DNA of 64,000 bases from Paraburkholderia youngii (lineage in GTDB: Bacteria > Pseudomonadota > Gammaproteobacteria > Burkholderiales > Burkholderiaceae): positions 5,077,165-5,141,164 of the forward strand of contig NZ_JAALDK010000001.1 of the NCBI RefSeq assembly GCF_013366925.1. The letters run 5' to 3'. Under the pieces are notes generated by a model. The model ran no database searches and had not been told where the DNA came from. It was given only the letters and a program-made list of their open reading frames with translations. Positions 26,765 through 35,138 of the stretch are shown here, in pieces (position 1 is the stretch's first letter; the number at the start of each line of letters is the position of its first letter). A program made the position numbers and the translations under genes.

Positions 26765-28354
26765 ATGCAATGGGTTTTCGCTGACTGCACGCTGGACCTG
26801 GAGCGTCGCGACTTGCGCCGCGCTTCGCAGGAGGTCGCCACGACGCCGAAAGTGTTCGATCTGCTGGTTTATCTGGCGAGCCATCGCAACCGGGTCGTGG
26901 GCCGGGATGAGCTGATCAATGCGGTGTGGGACGGACGCGTGATTTCCGAATCCACCATGGCCAGCCACGTGAACGCCGCGCGCAGCGCGGTCGGCGATGA
27001 CGGTCAGCAGCAGCGGGTGATCAAAACCGTGGCGCGCAAAGGATTCCGATTTGTCGCCGACGTCATCGAACATCCGGCATCGGACCAGGCCAGCGAGAAA
27101 ACATCGACGCCAACCGAGACGTCATCGCCGGATGCGGCGCAGGCCAGCAAGCCTTCCATCGCCGTCCTGCCTTTCGTCAATCTCAGCGGTGACCCGGAGC
27201 AGGACTACCTGGCCGACGGTGTGATCGAGGACGTCATCACCGCGCTGTCGCGATACCGCTGGTTGTTCGTCGTCGCGCGCAACTCGAGCTTCACTTACAA
27301 GCATCGCAACGTGGATGTGAAGCAGATCGGGCGAGAGCTCGGCGTGCGCTATGTGCTCGAAGGCAGTTGGCGGCAGGCACAGGGCCGCGTTCGCATCACC
27401 GGCCAGCTCGTCGATGCGGGCACCGGCGCGACCCATTGGGCTGGCCGCTTCGAAGGCGTGCTCGACAATATTTTCGAGTTCCAGGACCAGATCGCCGACA
27501 GTGTGGTCGGCGCGATTGCGCCGCAGGTCGAACAGGCCGAGATCGCTCGCGCGCGGTTCAAACCGACCGAAAGTCTGCGTGCGTACGACTACTACCTGCG
27601 TGGCATGGCGCAGCTTCATCAAGGCAGCCGCGAAGCGATCGACGAAGCGTTGCCGTTATTTCAGCGCGCATTTGCGTGCGACCCTGAGCTTGCATCGGCG
27701 TACGCGATGGCGGCCTGGTGTCATTGCTGGCGCAAGGTCAATGGCTGGATGCACGATCGCCCAAGAGAAATGGCGGAAGGCGCCCAGTGGGCGCGTCGTG
27801 CCGTGGAGTTGGGAAAATACGACGCCGTCGCTCTCGCGCGCAGCGGTCATGCGCTATCGCATCTGGCCGGCGATCTGCCTGAAGGTATCGCCTTGTTGGA
27901 TCGGGCGCTCGAATTGAATCCCAATCTTGCCGCCGCGTGGTTTCTCGGCGCATTTCTCCGCTTGTGGCATGGCGAAACTGAACAGGCGATCAGGCAATTT
28001 ACCCATGCGATGCAATTGAGCCCGTTGGATCCAGAGCGTTATCGGATGCAGTTCGGCTTGTCGGGTGCGCATTTGTTCATGGGCAATTTCGTCCAAGCCG
28101 CTCTCTGGGCTGAGAAAGCCATCCGGGATTTGCCGAGTTTCGGCCTGGCCTACGCAACGCTCGCCGCGAGTCAGGCCTGGCTCGGCAAACCAGCGGAAGC
28201 TCGACGAGCTGCGGTTCGCTTACGCGAGCTGATTCCCGACTTGCGCCTCGGCAACTTGACCGACTGGATGCCGATCCGGCGCGACGAAAACCTTGCCGTC
28301 TTCACGGAAGGCTTGGCCAAGGCGGGATTCGATTCTGAACCCTGCGAGGATTGA
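26765..28354 (+). CDS. CadC-type winged-helix regulator with TolB-like and TPR domains
   Basis: A 529-residue protein. Residues 1-97 form an OmpR/CadC-type winged helix (VFDLLVYLASHRNRVVGRDELINAVW, ending KTVARKGFRFV). Residues ~130-260 carry the domain seen in adenylate-cyclase-like regulators: SIAVLPFVNLSGDPEQDYLADG, NSSFTYKHRNVD, YVLEGS. Residues ~290-515 form TPR-like helices (AWCHCWRKVNGW, LDRALELNPNLAAAWFLGA). No membrane segment is visible, unlike CadC. The start has a GGAG site. Its divergent position suggests it controls the reductase/AhpD/cupin operon; the signal is unknown. Confidence 0.88.
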   Translation: MQWVFADCTLDLERRDLRRASQEVATTPKVFDLLVYLASHRNRVVGRDELINAVWDGRVISESTMASHVNAARSAVGDDGQQQRVIKTVARKGFRFVADVIEHPASDQASEKTSTPTETSSPDAAQASKPSIAVLPFVNLSGDPEQDYLADGVIEDVITALSRYRWLFVVARNSSFTYKHRNVDVKQIGRELGVRYVLEGSWRQAQGRVRITGQLVDAGTGATHWAGRFEGVLDNIFEFQDQIADSVVGAIAPQVEQAEIARARFKPTESLRAYDYYLRGMAQLHQGSREAIDEALPLFQRAFACDPELASAYAMAAWCHCWRKVNGWMHDRPREMAEGAQWARRAVELGKYDAVALARSGHALSHLAGDLPEGIALLDRALELNPNLAAAWFLGAFLRLWHGETEQAIRQFTHAMQLSPLDPERYRMQFGLSGAHLFMGNFVQAALWAEKAIRDLPSFGLAYATLAASQAWLGKPAEARRAAVRLRELIPDLRLGNLTDWMPIRRDENLAVFTEGLAKAGFDSEPCED

Positions 28355-28495
28355 TGCAATCCTGCAGCGGGCGTCTGCATGCAGAGGCGCTCGCCTCGAC
28401 ATCGTTCAACGCTCTCCCACATTTCAGAATCTTCCGACGGTTGTAGACGAAACACCTCCCTATAGTCGCGGCTGCTTTTAGGGAGTGCTGTTTCG

Positions 28496-28816
28496 ATGAA
28501 ACTGATCGACTGGATCGTCACCCTCGTCATCATGCTGATGGTGATCGTCTTCTGTGCGCGCCGGCCGCCCACCTGGTCGCACGACTCCCGCGCCCGGCAT
28601 ATGAAGGGAACCCGTCTGCTGATGCAGGCCGCGTGCGCGCTTTGGGCGGCGCTGCTGGGTGTCACGAACGGCCTGTTTGCCGTCGAAGGGATCGCCGGCG
28701 TTCGGCCAACGCCGGCCGAGTCGTCCGCCGGCATCGCCGTGCTGCTGGCATGCAGTTGCTACTGGTCGGTGCGCGGCCGGAGACTGCTGAAGCCGCGACG
28801 GATTTTCGCCGGTTGA
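28496..28816 (+). CDS. Small membrane protein of unknown function
   Basis: A 106-residue protein preceded by a GGGAG site at good spacing from the ATG at 28496. It has a hydrophobic N-terminal helix (about residues 4-21) and two further hydrophobic segments near residues 43-63 and 76-90, the latter before a basic C-terminus (RGRRLLKPRR). I do not recognise a family. It stands between the CadC-like gene and the convergent histidine kinase. Confidence 0.6.
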   Translation: MKLIDWIVTLVIMLMVIVFCARRPPTWSHDSRARHMKGTRLLMQAACALWAALLGVTNGLFAVEGIAGVRPTPAESSAGIAVLLACSCYWSVRGRRLLKPRRIFAG

Positions 28817-28861
28817 GGAACGTGCGGGCGCCACCCGCACCGCACGCACGATCGAGCGCCC

Positions 28862-30634
28862 CTACCGCGTAGTGATTCCTCGCACCGCATCGATCGAAGG
28901 CGCGGGCAACCCACTGCCGGCGCTAAAGCCTGCCCCCGCGGCGCCCTGCGCGCTCTCGCGCGCACCGCGCGCCGCCGGAGCCGGAGCCGGAGCCGGAGCC
29001 GCCACGACGAGCGCTGGCGCGCCAGCCGCGGCCGGTTCCCAGCCCGCGGCGCCCGCCGCCTCTGGCAGCGACAGATAGAACGTCGTGCCCACCCCTTCCT
29101 TCGATTCCGCCCACACTCGCCCGCCGTGTCGCTCGACCATCCGCCGCACGAGCGCGAGGCCAATGCCCTCGCCGGCCGCCGCGTTGCCGTGCAGGCGCTG
29201 GAACGCGGTGAACAGCCGCGGCAGCGCGATCGCCGGGATGCCGAGGCCGTTGTCGCGCACGTAGAAGATTCGCAGCGAATGCACGCCCGGCGGCGCGGGC
29301 GTCGTGCCGATTTCGACGCGGCCTTCGCGTGCCGGGTCCAGATAGTTGACCGCGTTGCCGATCAGGTTCGCGAAGATCTGCTCGAGCGCGGTCGGATCGC
29401 CCCATACCGCGGGCAGTTCGCCGACCGTCACGCGCGCGCTCCGCACGCGGATCGACCCCTGCATCGCATCGACGACGCGCTGCACGATGTCGCGCACATT
29501 GACCTTCTGGCGCCTGTACTCGACACGCCCGACGCGCGACAGCCGCAGCAGCGCGTCGATGATGTGCGACGCGCGCATCACCGCGGTCTGCAGATAGTGG
29601 AGCGCCTCGCCAATGTCCTCGTCGACGATCCGCTCGATCCGCTCGCGCGTGCTGGTCGCGAGCGACGAGCCGCGCGCCGCGTCGCGCAACTCGTCGCAGG
29701 CGCGAATCAGCTCTTTCGAAAATCCCTGCAGGTTCACCAGCGGCGCGCGCAGATCGTGCGACACGCTGTAGATGAACATTTCGTTTTCCTGAGTCTGTTG
29801 GCGCAGCGTCTCGTTGATGCGGGCAAGCTCGGCGGCGCGGCGTTCGAGGTCCGCGTGAAAACGCGCCTCGATGCGCTCGGCTTCGAGCAGACGGCGGCTC
29901 GTCTCGTGCAAGGTCAGATCGAGCCGCGCGATTTCATCGCGACCCGCGCCGAGCGGCGCGAGCGGTTCGTTGCCGGCAAGCCTGGCCGCGTTGTCGGACA
30001 GCAGCGCGAGCCGGCCGCGCACGCCGCGCGTGAACATCCCGATGGCGAGCGCGACGAACAGCAGCGAGCCCAACGCGGCCGCGACGATCAGCGTTTGTTC
30101 GCGCTCGCGCACGGCGGCGACGGCATTCGAGCGCGACATGTCGAGACGGCGCTCCTCGGCCTGGAACGCGCTCACCTGCAAGCGGAAATGATCGAGCACG
30201 TCGGCCTGGGCGAGATCGTGGAAGCGCGCGAGAATCTCGGCGCGCCGCCCGGCGCGCAGCATGTCCTGGATGCGGTCGGACCACTGGCGGTATGCCTGCA
30301 CCGCCTGGCGCACCTCGACCACGCGCTCGACTTGCGCGGGATTGTCGCCGACGAGATCGACGAGTTCGTCGATGCGCCGGTCGACGTCCATCCATACTGC
30401 GATCGGGGTCGTGAAGCGTATGTCGTTGGCAAGTACCGCGCCGCGCAGCGCGACCGATTCGGACAGCACCGGATCGAGAATCGCCGTGCTCTGGCGCAGC
30501 ACCTCCTCGGTATGCATCGCCCGACGCTCGGCCATCGTCGCATCGGCCTGCGCCTTAACGACGCCAGTGAGCAGCGCGAGTTCGAAGACGGCCGGAATCG
30601 CGATCAGCAACAGGCCTTTAGTGGTCAGTCTCAT
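28862..30634 (-). CDS. Sensor histidine kinase with CHASE3-like sensor domain
   Basis: About 590 residues. Membrane helices at about residues 7-26 and 182-202 enclose a CHASE3-like periplasmic helical sensor. A HAMP-like linker (about 203-255) and a coiled region follow. The kinase core has the phospho-acceptor His293 in IYSVSHDLRAPLV and a HATPase domain (NLIGNAVNY, DNGLGIP, GEGIGLALV). The C-terminal ~60 residues are a low-complexity Ala/Pro tail. The start MRLTTKG at 30634 is preferred by topology; no ribosome site decides it. No response-regulator gene lies next to it, so it is an orphan in this window. Confidence 0.9.
   Translation of the reverse strand: MRLTTKGLLLIAIPAVFELALLTGVVKAQADATMAERRAMHTEEVLRQSTAILDPVLSESVALRGAVLANDIRFTTPIAVWMDVDRRIDELVDLVGDNPAQVERVVEVRQAVQAYRQWSDRIQDMLRAGRRAEILARFHDLAQADVLDHFRLQVSAFQAEERRLDMSRSNAVAAVREREQTLIVAAALGSLLFVALAIGMFTRGVRGRLALLSDNAARLAGNEPLAPLGAGRDEIARLDLTLHETSRRLLEAERIEARFHADLERRAAELARINETLRQQTQENEMFIYSVSHDLRAPLVNLQGFSKELIRACDELRDAARGSSLATSTRERIERIVDEDIGEALHYLQTAVMRASHIIDALLRLSRVGRVEYRRQKVNVRDIVQRVVDAMQGSIRVRSARVTVGELPAVWGDPTALEQIFANLIGNAVNYLDPAREGRVEIGTTPAPPGVHSLRIFYVRDNGLGIPAIALPRLFTAFQRLHGNAAAGEGIGLALVRRMVERHGGRVWAESKEGVGTTFYLSLPEAAGAAGWEPAAAGAPALVVAAPAPAPAPAARGARESAQGAAGAGFSAGSGLPAPSIDAVRGITTR
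28977..29000. repeat. (GGAGCC)4 hexanucleotide tandem repeat
   Basis: Four perfect GGAGCC units lie within the 3' end of the histidine kinase gene and encode part of its alternating Ala-Pro tail. Because the unit is 6 bp, copy-number changes would lengthen or shorten the tail without shifting the frame. Confidence 0.8.
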
Positions 30635-31056
30635 GCGGGCCCAGGGGAGGGGTTGGCCGGCGGATCGTGCACGGAGTCGGCACATTATGTCGGCGTTTGC
30701 GCGGGAAAAGAAAGAGGGACACGAACCCGTCGACCACCGTACCCCCGCTGGTCGATTGCCCGCTAGGATTGGGCATCGACGGCATCTCGTTGCGTCAGGA
30801 TTCCGAATAAAGGTGTAATTTAAATCGAATATTTCGCCCTTTTCTGGGTCATCCTCCGTAGCCGTGACGATTTATGCACTTTCGTTGTGCCTCGCCTCTC
30901 TGTTCAGGTGCATGGCGCGCTCGGACGGCGCATCGCTCGAAACCATCCAGATTCCCATCCCGGTGCCCGATTGCACCGGGCCGGCGCGGCCAGCACAACT
31001 ATGGCCCGCTTCTTGCTGACATAGCGCACTTTTTTTGGCACAAGCGGGACATATCG
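30635..31056. other. Leader and promoter region between histidine kinase and ammonium transporter
   Basis: No gene is evident in these 422 bp. There is an AT-rich segment at about 30810-30845 and a perfect inverted repeat CCCGGTGC-N6-GCACCGGG (30959-30980) about 77 bp upstream of the transporter start. I looked for a sigma-54 type -24/-12 element, common before nitrogen genes, and found no good match. Confidence 0.45.
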
Positions 31057-32244
31057 ATGGAAAGTCTGAAATACGGCGCCGATACCGAGTTTCTTTTGAT
31101 CGGCGCCGCCATGGTGCTGGCGATGCACGCAGGATTCGCCTTCCTGGAGCTCGGCACCGTGCGCAAGAAGAACCAGGTCAATGCACTGGTCAAGATTCTG
31201 GTGGACTTCGCGGTGTCGACGATCGCGTACTTCTTCATCGGCTACACGATCGCATACGGCGTGCAGTTTTTCGACGGCGCCGCGACGCTCGCCCAGCATA
31301 ACGGCTATGCGCTCGTGCGCTTTTTCTTCCTGCTGACGTTCGCCGCCGCGATCCCCGCGATCGTGTCGGGCGGCATCGCCGAGCGCTCCAAGTTCAACCC
31401 GCAGTTGTTCGCGACGTTCGTGCTGGTCGGCTTCGTCTATCCGTTCTTCGAAGGCATCGCATGGAACGACCGTTTCGGCATTCAGGACTGGCTCACGCAC
31501 GCGTTCGGCGCGCCGTTCCATGACTTCGCGGGTTCGGTGGTGGTGCACGCGTTCGGCGGCTGGGTCGCGCTGCCGGCCGTGCTGCTGCTCGGCGCGCGCC
31601 ACGGCCGCTATCACCGCGACGGCGGCATCGCCGCGCATCCGCCGTCGAACATTCCGTTTCTCGCGCTCGGCGCATGGGTGCTGACGGTCGGCTGGTTCGG
31701 CTTCAACGTGATGAGCTCGCAGACCCTCGACAAGATCAGCGGCCTCGTCGCGGTCAACTCGCTGATGGCGATGGTCGGCGGCACGCTGAGCGCGTGGTTC
31801 GCGGGCCGCAACGACCCGGGCTTCACGTACAACGGCCCGCTCGCCGGGCTCGTCGCGGTGTGCGCGGGCTCGGACATCATGCATCCGCTCGGCGCGCTGG
31901 TCACGGGCGGCATCGCCGGCGTGCTGTTCGTCTATATGTTCACCTGCGTGCAGAACCGCTGGCGCATCGACGACGTGCTCGGCGTGTGGCCGCTGCACGG
32001 CCTGTGCGGCGCATGGGGCGGCATCGCGGCCGGCATCTTCGGCGCTCACGCGCTCGGCGGGCTGGGCGGTGTGTCGTTCGCCTCGCAGATCATCGGCACG
32101 CTCGGCGGGATCGTCGTGTCGGGGCTCGGCGGCACGGTCGTGTACGGCGCGATCCGCATGACGGTCGGCCTGCGGCTCGATCAGGAAGAGGAATACAACG
32201 GCGCCGATCTGTCGATTCACAAGATTTCGGCGACGCCGGAGTGA
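31057..32244 (+). CDS. Ammonium transporter (Amt family)
   Basis: A 395-residue polytopic protein with about 11 membrane helices. It carries the Amt features: [17 protein letters not shown] after helix 1, the first pore histidine in [13 protein letters not shown], and the second in [14 protein letters not shown]. It mediates ammonium uptake across the inner membrane. The ATG at 31057 places the first helix near the N-terminus, without the cleavable leader seen in E. coli AmtB; the frame is open upstream but without homologous sequence. No glnK (PII) gene is adjacent, unlike the usual glnK-amtB pair. Confidence 0.92.
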   Translation: MESLKYGADTEFLLIGAAMVLAMHAGFAFLELGTVRKKNQVNALVKILVDFAVSTIAYFFIGYTIAYGVQFFDGAATLAQHNGYALVRFFFLLTFAAAIPAIVSGGIAERSKFNPQLFATFVLVGFVYPFFEGIAWNDRFGIQDWLTHAFGAPFHDFAGSVVVHAFGGWVALPAVLLLGARHGRYHRDGGIAAHPPSNIPFLALGAWVLTVGWFGFNVMSSQTLDKISGLVAVNSLMAMVGGTLSAWFAGRNDPGFTYNGPLAGLVAVCAGSDIMHPLGALVTGGIAGVLFVYMFTCVQNRWRIDDVLGVWPLHGLCGAWGGIAAGIFGAHALGGLGGVSFASQIIGTLGGIVVSGLGGTVVYGAIRMTVGLRLDQEEEYNGADLSIHKISATPE

Positions 32245-32354
32245 ACCAGGGCGGCGCTCGCGGGGAACGGGAGAGACGCGGCGAGAGGCGCGGGAGAGTC
32301 GCGGGCCACATGCCTGTCCCCAAAATCCGCGCGCCGATGTTAGACTTCGCGGCT

Positions 32355-32407
32355 GGAGATGGCATTCTCCATTAACCGCCCATGGGGCTGATGATGCCTG
32401 CTACGCC
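32355..32407 (+). ncRNA. Fluoride riboswitch (crcB motif)
   Basis: The consensus elements occur in order: GGAGATGGCATTCTCC (32355-32370), AACCGCC, and GGGCTGATGATGCCT (from about 32386). The GGCAT and ATGCC elements can pair, as in the known pseudoknotted fold. It is located about 75 bp upstream of crcB, its classical partner. It senses fluoride and turns on crcB. Confidence 0.92.
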
Positions 32408-32448
32408 CGGTTATGCGGACGCGGCATCAATTCGCCCGCATCAACCGG
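32407..32448 (+). promoter_or_regulatory. Expression-platform hairpin of the fluoride riboswitch
   Basis: CCGGTTATGCGG (32407-32418) pairs with CCGCAT-C-AACCGG (32436-32448) with one bulged base, and encloses a 17-nt loop. It begins exactly where the aptamer ends. Only TTTG follows, so it is not a textbook terminator; a Rho-dependent or translation-level switch is possible. Confidence 0.6.
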
Positions 32449-32479
32449 TTTGTCGACGTTCCCGGTTCGATCCTCTTCC

Positions 32480-32860
32480 ATGTATTGGTCTTTTCTCGCG
32501 GTCGCGATTGGCGGCGCACTCGGCTCGCTGTTTCGCTGGTTCCTCGGCTTTCGACTGAACCCGGTCTTTAGCGACCTGCCGCTTGGCACGCTCGCCGCCA
32601 ACGTGATCGCCGGCTACATCATCGGTGTGGCGGTCGCGGGCTTCGCGCGGGTGCCCCAGCTCTCGCCGGAATGGCGGCTGTTCGTCATCACCGGTCTGAT
32701 GGGCGGGCTGTCGACCTTCTCGACGTTCTCCGCGGAAGTCGTGCAGCGCCTGCAGGACGGCCGGCTCGGCTGGGCGGCTGGCGAAGTGGCGATTCACGTG
32801 AGCACGTCGCTGATCATGACGATTCTCGGCATCGCGACGGTTTCGCTGCTGGCGCGCTGA
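32480..32860 (+). CDS. crcB: Fluoride ion channel CrcB/Fluc
   Basis: A 126-residue protein with four membrane helices. It has the family signatures [10 protein letters not shown] near the N-terminus, [14 protein letters not shown], and [13 protein letters not shown], which provides the pore phenylalanines and the Na+ site. Dual-topology dimers export fluoride. The ATG at 32480 (MYWSFLAV) is chosen over an upstream in-frame start at 32450, which would fall between the riboswitch and the gene. It is regulated by the fluoride riboswitch just upstream. Confidence 0.95.
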   Translation: MYWSFLAVAIGGALGSLFRWFLGFRLNPVFSDLPLGTLAANVIAGYIIGVAVAGFARVPQLSPEWRLFVITGLMGGLSTFSTFSAEVVQRLQDGRLGWAAGEVAIHVSTSLIMTILGIATVSLLAR

Positions 32861-32866
32861 GGCGCG

Positions 32867-33208
32867 TTGATGCTGCTTGGCATTGCAGCAATGTTCGCGG
32901 TTCCGTATCACACGCTCTTTCACCCGACCAGCGCCGTGCTGTTCGGAATCGGCTACTGCCTCGCCTATCCCGTGATCCAGGAACAAGCCGTCAACGATTC
33001 CAGTGCCATCCATCGTCACGCCGCGCTGACATGGTTCATCGTCGCTTACTCGCTCGGTGCGTTCGGCTTTCCGGCTGTCGGCGGCTGGGTGCTCGTGCAC
33101 GCTGGGAAGAGCGCGTTGACCGCGCTGATCGCGGTATGCGGCATGTAGGCACTCGTGCTATCCGCACTCCGCGACCGGCGAAGCCTTACTGCGCAATTCA
33201 GTTCGTGA
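32867..33208 (+). pseudogene. 3' remnant of an MFS transporter gene with an internal TAG stop
   Basis: From the crcB stop onward an open frame encodes about 93 residues with two or three membrane helices (HPTSAVLFGIGYCLAYPVIQ, LTWFIVAYSLGAFGFPAVGGWV). These look like the last helices of a major-facilitator transporter; the N-terminal two thirds are missing. The frame hits TAG at 33146-33148, but reading through gives a plausible continuation (ALVLSALRDRRSL...) to a TGA at 33206-33208. So the gene is both 5'-truncated and interrupted. Expression as a small protein cannot be excluded. Confidence 0.65.
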
Positions 33209-33678
33209 GTGCCACGCGGGGTCTGCGGCCCGCGTCGACAACAACCACGACGGAATGTTGAATGACAAATAAAGGGAATTCCACGCCTGCAACATCAGGA
33301 GCTGTAAAGCCGCATTGACGGCTACCTCCATACCGCTCATGGTGTAGCGTAATAGCGTGAATCGGATAAATATGCTAAAGCAGTTAAAAATTCTGCGCCG
33401 CTGTACGACAGATTAAATCCCGACATGATAAAAAAGAAACTCGTCGCGCAGCCGCCGAATTTGCATAACCCGGCCATTGGTATTAGGTTAGCAGGACGCG
33501 CGGGACGGTCAGACCCGGGAGCCTCGCCGTCATTTCAATTTTTTTCTTACATAAAAGTATTCGTTCATTACGCCGACTTTTTTATATAATTTACTTTTTA
33601 AATCGGATGTATTTACATCGCTCGATATGCGGAGCATGATTCGTTTAGCGGCGCTAAACCGGCAGGCGCACTTTCTCA

Positions 33679-33698
33679 CTATTTGCGTTTGCAAATAG
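33679..33698. repeat. Perfect inverted repeat in the AT-rich region
   Basis: CTATTTGC and GCAAATAG are 8-bp perfect arms with a GTTT loop; flanking bases extend the symmetry weakly. It is the third of three palindromes within 93 bp, so an operator cluster is plausible. Confidence 0.6.
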
Positions 33699-33904
33699 AT
33701 TCACAACAGACTGGATATTAAAACGAGACCAGGAATTTCCCGGTAATTGTTGCGCTTCGTCCTTTGGCGGAAATGGAAGTCTCTTGAGATTTCAGAAGGC
33801 GTGATCTAATGCTTGCATTTGGGTGTCGATTTTTTTGCGAACTTTCTCGTGCGGAATACTACGGTGCATTGACATTAGATGCCGGCTGTTGTGCGGTTAT
33901 ATGG

Positions 33905-34095
33905 CCCAAAAAAAAGGCGTCACGTTGCCGTGACGCCTTAAAAGTTCTAGCCATTCCGAGGGCCGTGCTAGAACCTGAGAGAAGGTATTTCGAAAGGCGC
34001 AAGCGCCTTCGATGGGGCAATCGATCCTGGATTCCGGGATTTTTCCGCTTGCGTGCACCAAAATGCAGCGAAAAGATGCGACTTTCGAAATGAGG
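33905..34095 (-). ncRNA. Candidate small structured RNA ending in an intrinsic terminator
   Basis: On the minus strand a weak promoter (TTGCTT, 17-bp spacer, CATAAA; around 34108-34136) precedes about 190 nt. This stretch contains a CGAAGGCGC-TT-GCGCCTTTCG hairpin (33990-34010) and long-range GTTCTAGC / GCTAGAAC arms (33944-33974). It ends in a perfect terminator. A 60-residue open frame overlaps (33968-34150) but has no recognisable content. A stable noncoding RNA is the simplest reading; the 5' end is a guess. Confidence 0.45.
33908..33939 (-). terminator. Rho-independent terminator on the minus strand
   Basis: AAGGCGTCACG and CGTGACGCCTT form an 11-bp perfect stem with a 4-nt loop. Eight A on the plus strand at its left become a U8 tract on the minus strand. 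There is no U-tract in the plus direction, so it terminates a leftward transcript. Confidence 0.85.
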
Positions 34096-34292
34096 TTCCA
34101 TTTTTTATGGTTATCCTGACTAAGTCAAGCAAAAAGATATAGTCGCTCATCGATCGGCAATTTGTTCCGATACAATGATTTTCCCAAGATATAAAAAATG
34201 GATGCCCCGGTTTGGAGATGCCCCCGCCCCGCGCGGGCGGTCGTCAATAGGTTAACGAACGAACAACCTGAAATACTGTTCCAAAAAAACGC

Positions 34293-35138
34293 ATGAACCG
34301 ATCCACACCCAATCAGGCCGTCGTCGCCAAAGCCTCCGAGAGCAAAGACCGGGACGGCCCGGGCGATGAAGTCACCGCGCTCGCGCGCGGCCTGACCGTA
34401 TTGCGCGCCGTCGCCGCCGCGCACGCACCGCTCAGCAATCGCGAACTCGCCGAGTTGACCGGCATCCCGAAGCCCACCGTGTCGCGCATCACCGCGACGC
34501 TCGTGGGCACCGGTTTTCTGCTGCGACTGCCCGAAAGCGAGCGCTTCGTGCTGACCTCGTCGGTGCTCGAACTGAGCAACGGCTTTTTGCGCAACTTCGA
34601 CATCCGCTCGCGCGCGCGGCCATTCCTGATCGAACTCGCGGAACGCACCGCGTTGTCGGTGCATCTCGCGGTGCGCGACCGCTACGACATGGTCGTCATC
34701 GACGCGATCCGGCCGCGTTCGGCGGTGCTCGTATCGCGACTCGAAATCGGCTCACGCATGAGCTTGACGCGCACCGCCGTCGGCCGGGCGTACCTCGCCG
34801 CGCTCGCGCAAGCGGACCGCGACCGCCTGCTCGTCGGCCTGCAGACTGCCGAGGGCGATGATTGGGGCTATATCGGCAGCCGTCTCGTCAGTGCGATCCA
34901 GGACACGCTCGAACGCGGTTTCGCCATCGCCACCGGCGAGTGGTACAACGGGCTGAACGCGATCGCGCTCGGCTTCGTCGGGCCGTCGGGCGAGCGCTAC
35001 GCGGTCAATTGCGGCGGCTCGGCCGACCAGTGTCCGCGCGACTGGCTGATCTCGAACGCCGCACCCGCGCTGCTCGAATGCATCGACAAGATCGTGCTTG
35101 AGATCGGCGGCACGCCGGCGCGCCGGCTCGACGAATAG
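34293..35138 (+). CDS. IclR-family transcriptional regulator
   Basis: A 281-residue protein. The N-terminal winged helix (about residues 30-90: ALARGLTVLRAVA, LSNRELAELTGIPKPTVSRI) is followed by the IclR effector domain, with VHLAVRDRYDMVVIDAI, a GRAYLAAL helix and LNAIALGFVGPSG. IclR proteins control catabolic genes in response to small aromatic or sugar-acid ligands; the ligand here is unknown. No catabolic gene is adjacent; mdtABC follows after a 437-bp gap. The upstream region is the AT-rich stretch. No clear ribosome site precedes the ATG. Confidence 0.92.
   Translation: MNRSTPNQAVVAKASESKDRDGPGDEVTALARGLTVLRAVAAAHAPLSNRELAELTGIPKPTVSRITATLVGTGFLLRLPESERFVLTSSVLELSNGFLRNFDIRSRARPFLIELAERTALSVHLAVRDRYDMVVIDAIRPRSAVLVSRLEIGSRMSLTRTAVGRAYLAALAQADRDRLLVGLQTAEGDDWGYIGSRLVSAIQDTLERGFAIATGEWYNGLNAIALGFVGPSGERYAVNCGGSADQCPRDWLISNAAPALLECIDKIVLEIGGTPARRLDE

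Larger units (their letters stand above)
33209..34292. other. 1.1-kb AT-rich, palindrome-rich intergenic region
   Basis: Base composition drops sharply here compared with the flanks, most extremely at 33537-33605. No open frame shows recognisable protein sequence. It contains a perfect TATAAT (33585-33590) and three perfect inverted repeats: GATGTA-TT-TACATC (33606-33619), GTTTAGC-N3-GCTAAAC (33643-33659) and CTATTTGC-N4-GCAAATAG (33679-33698). A minus-strand terminator and candidate small RNA lie at its right end. Confidence 0.7.

Noticed and set aside
31025..31060. TGGCAC near the ammonium transporter start as a sigma-54 promoter
   Set aside because: The required GC element 10 bp later is missing and the site is too close to the ATG.
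33968..34150. 60-residue minus-strand protein in the AT-rich stretch
   Set aside because: No ribosome site of note, no family features, and its sequence includes strong hairpins; a noncoding RNA explains it better, though not conclusively.
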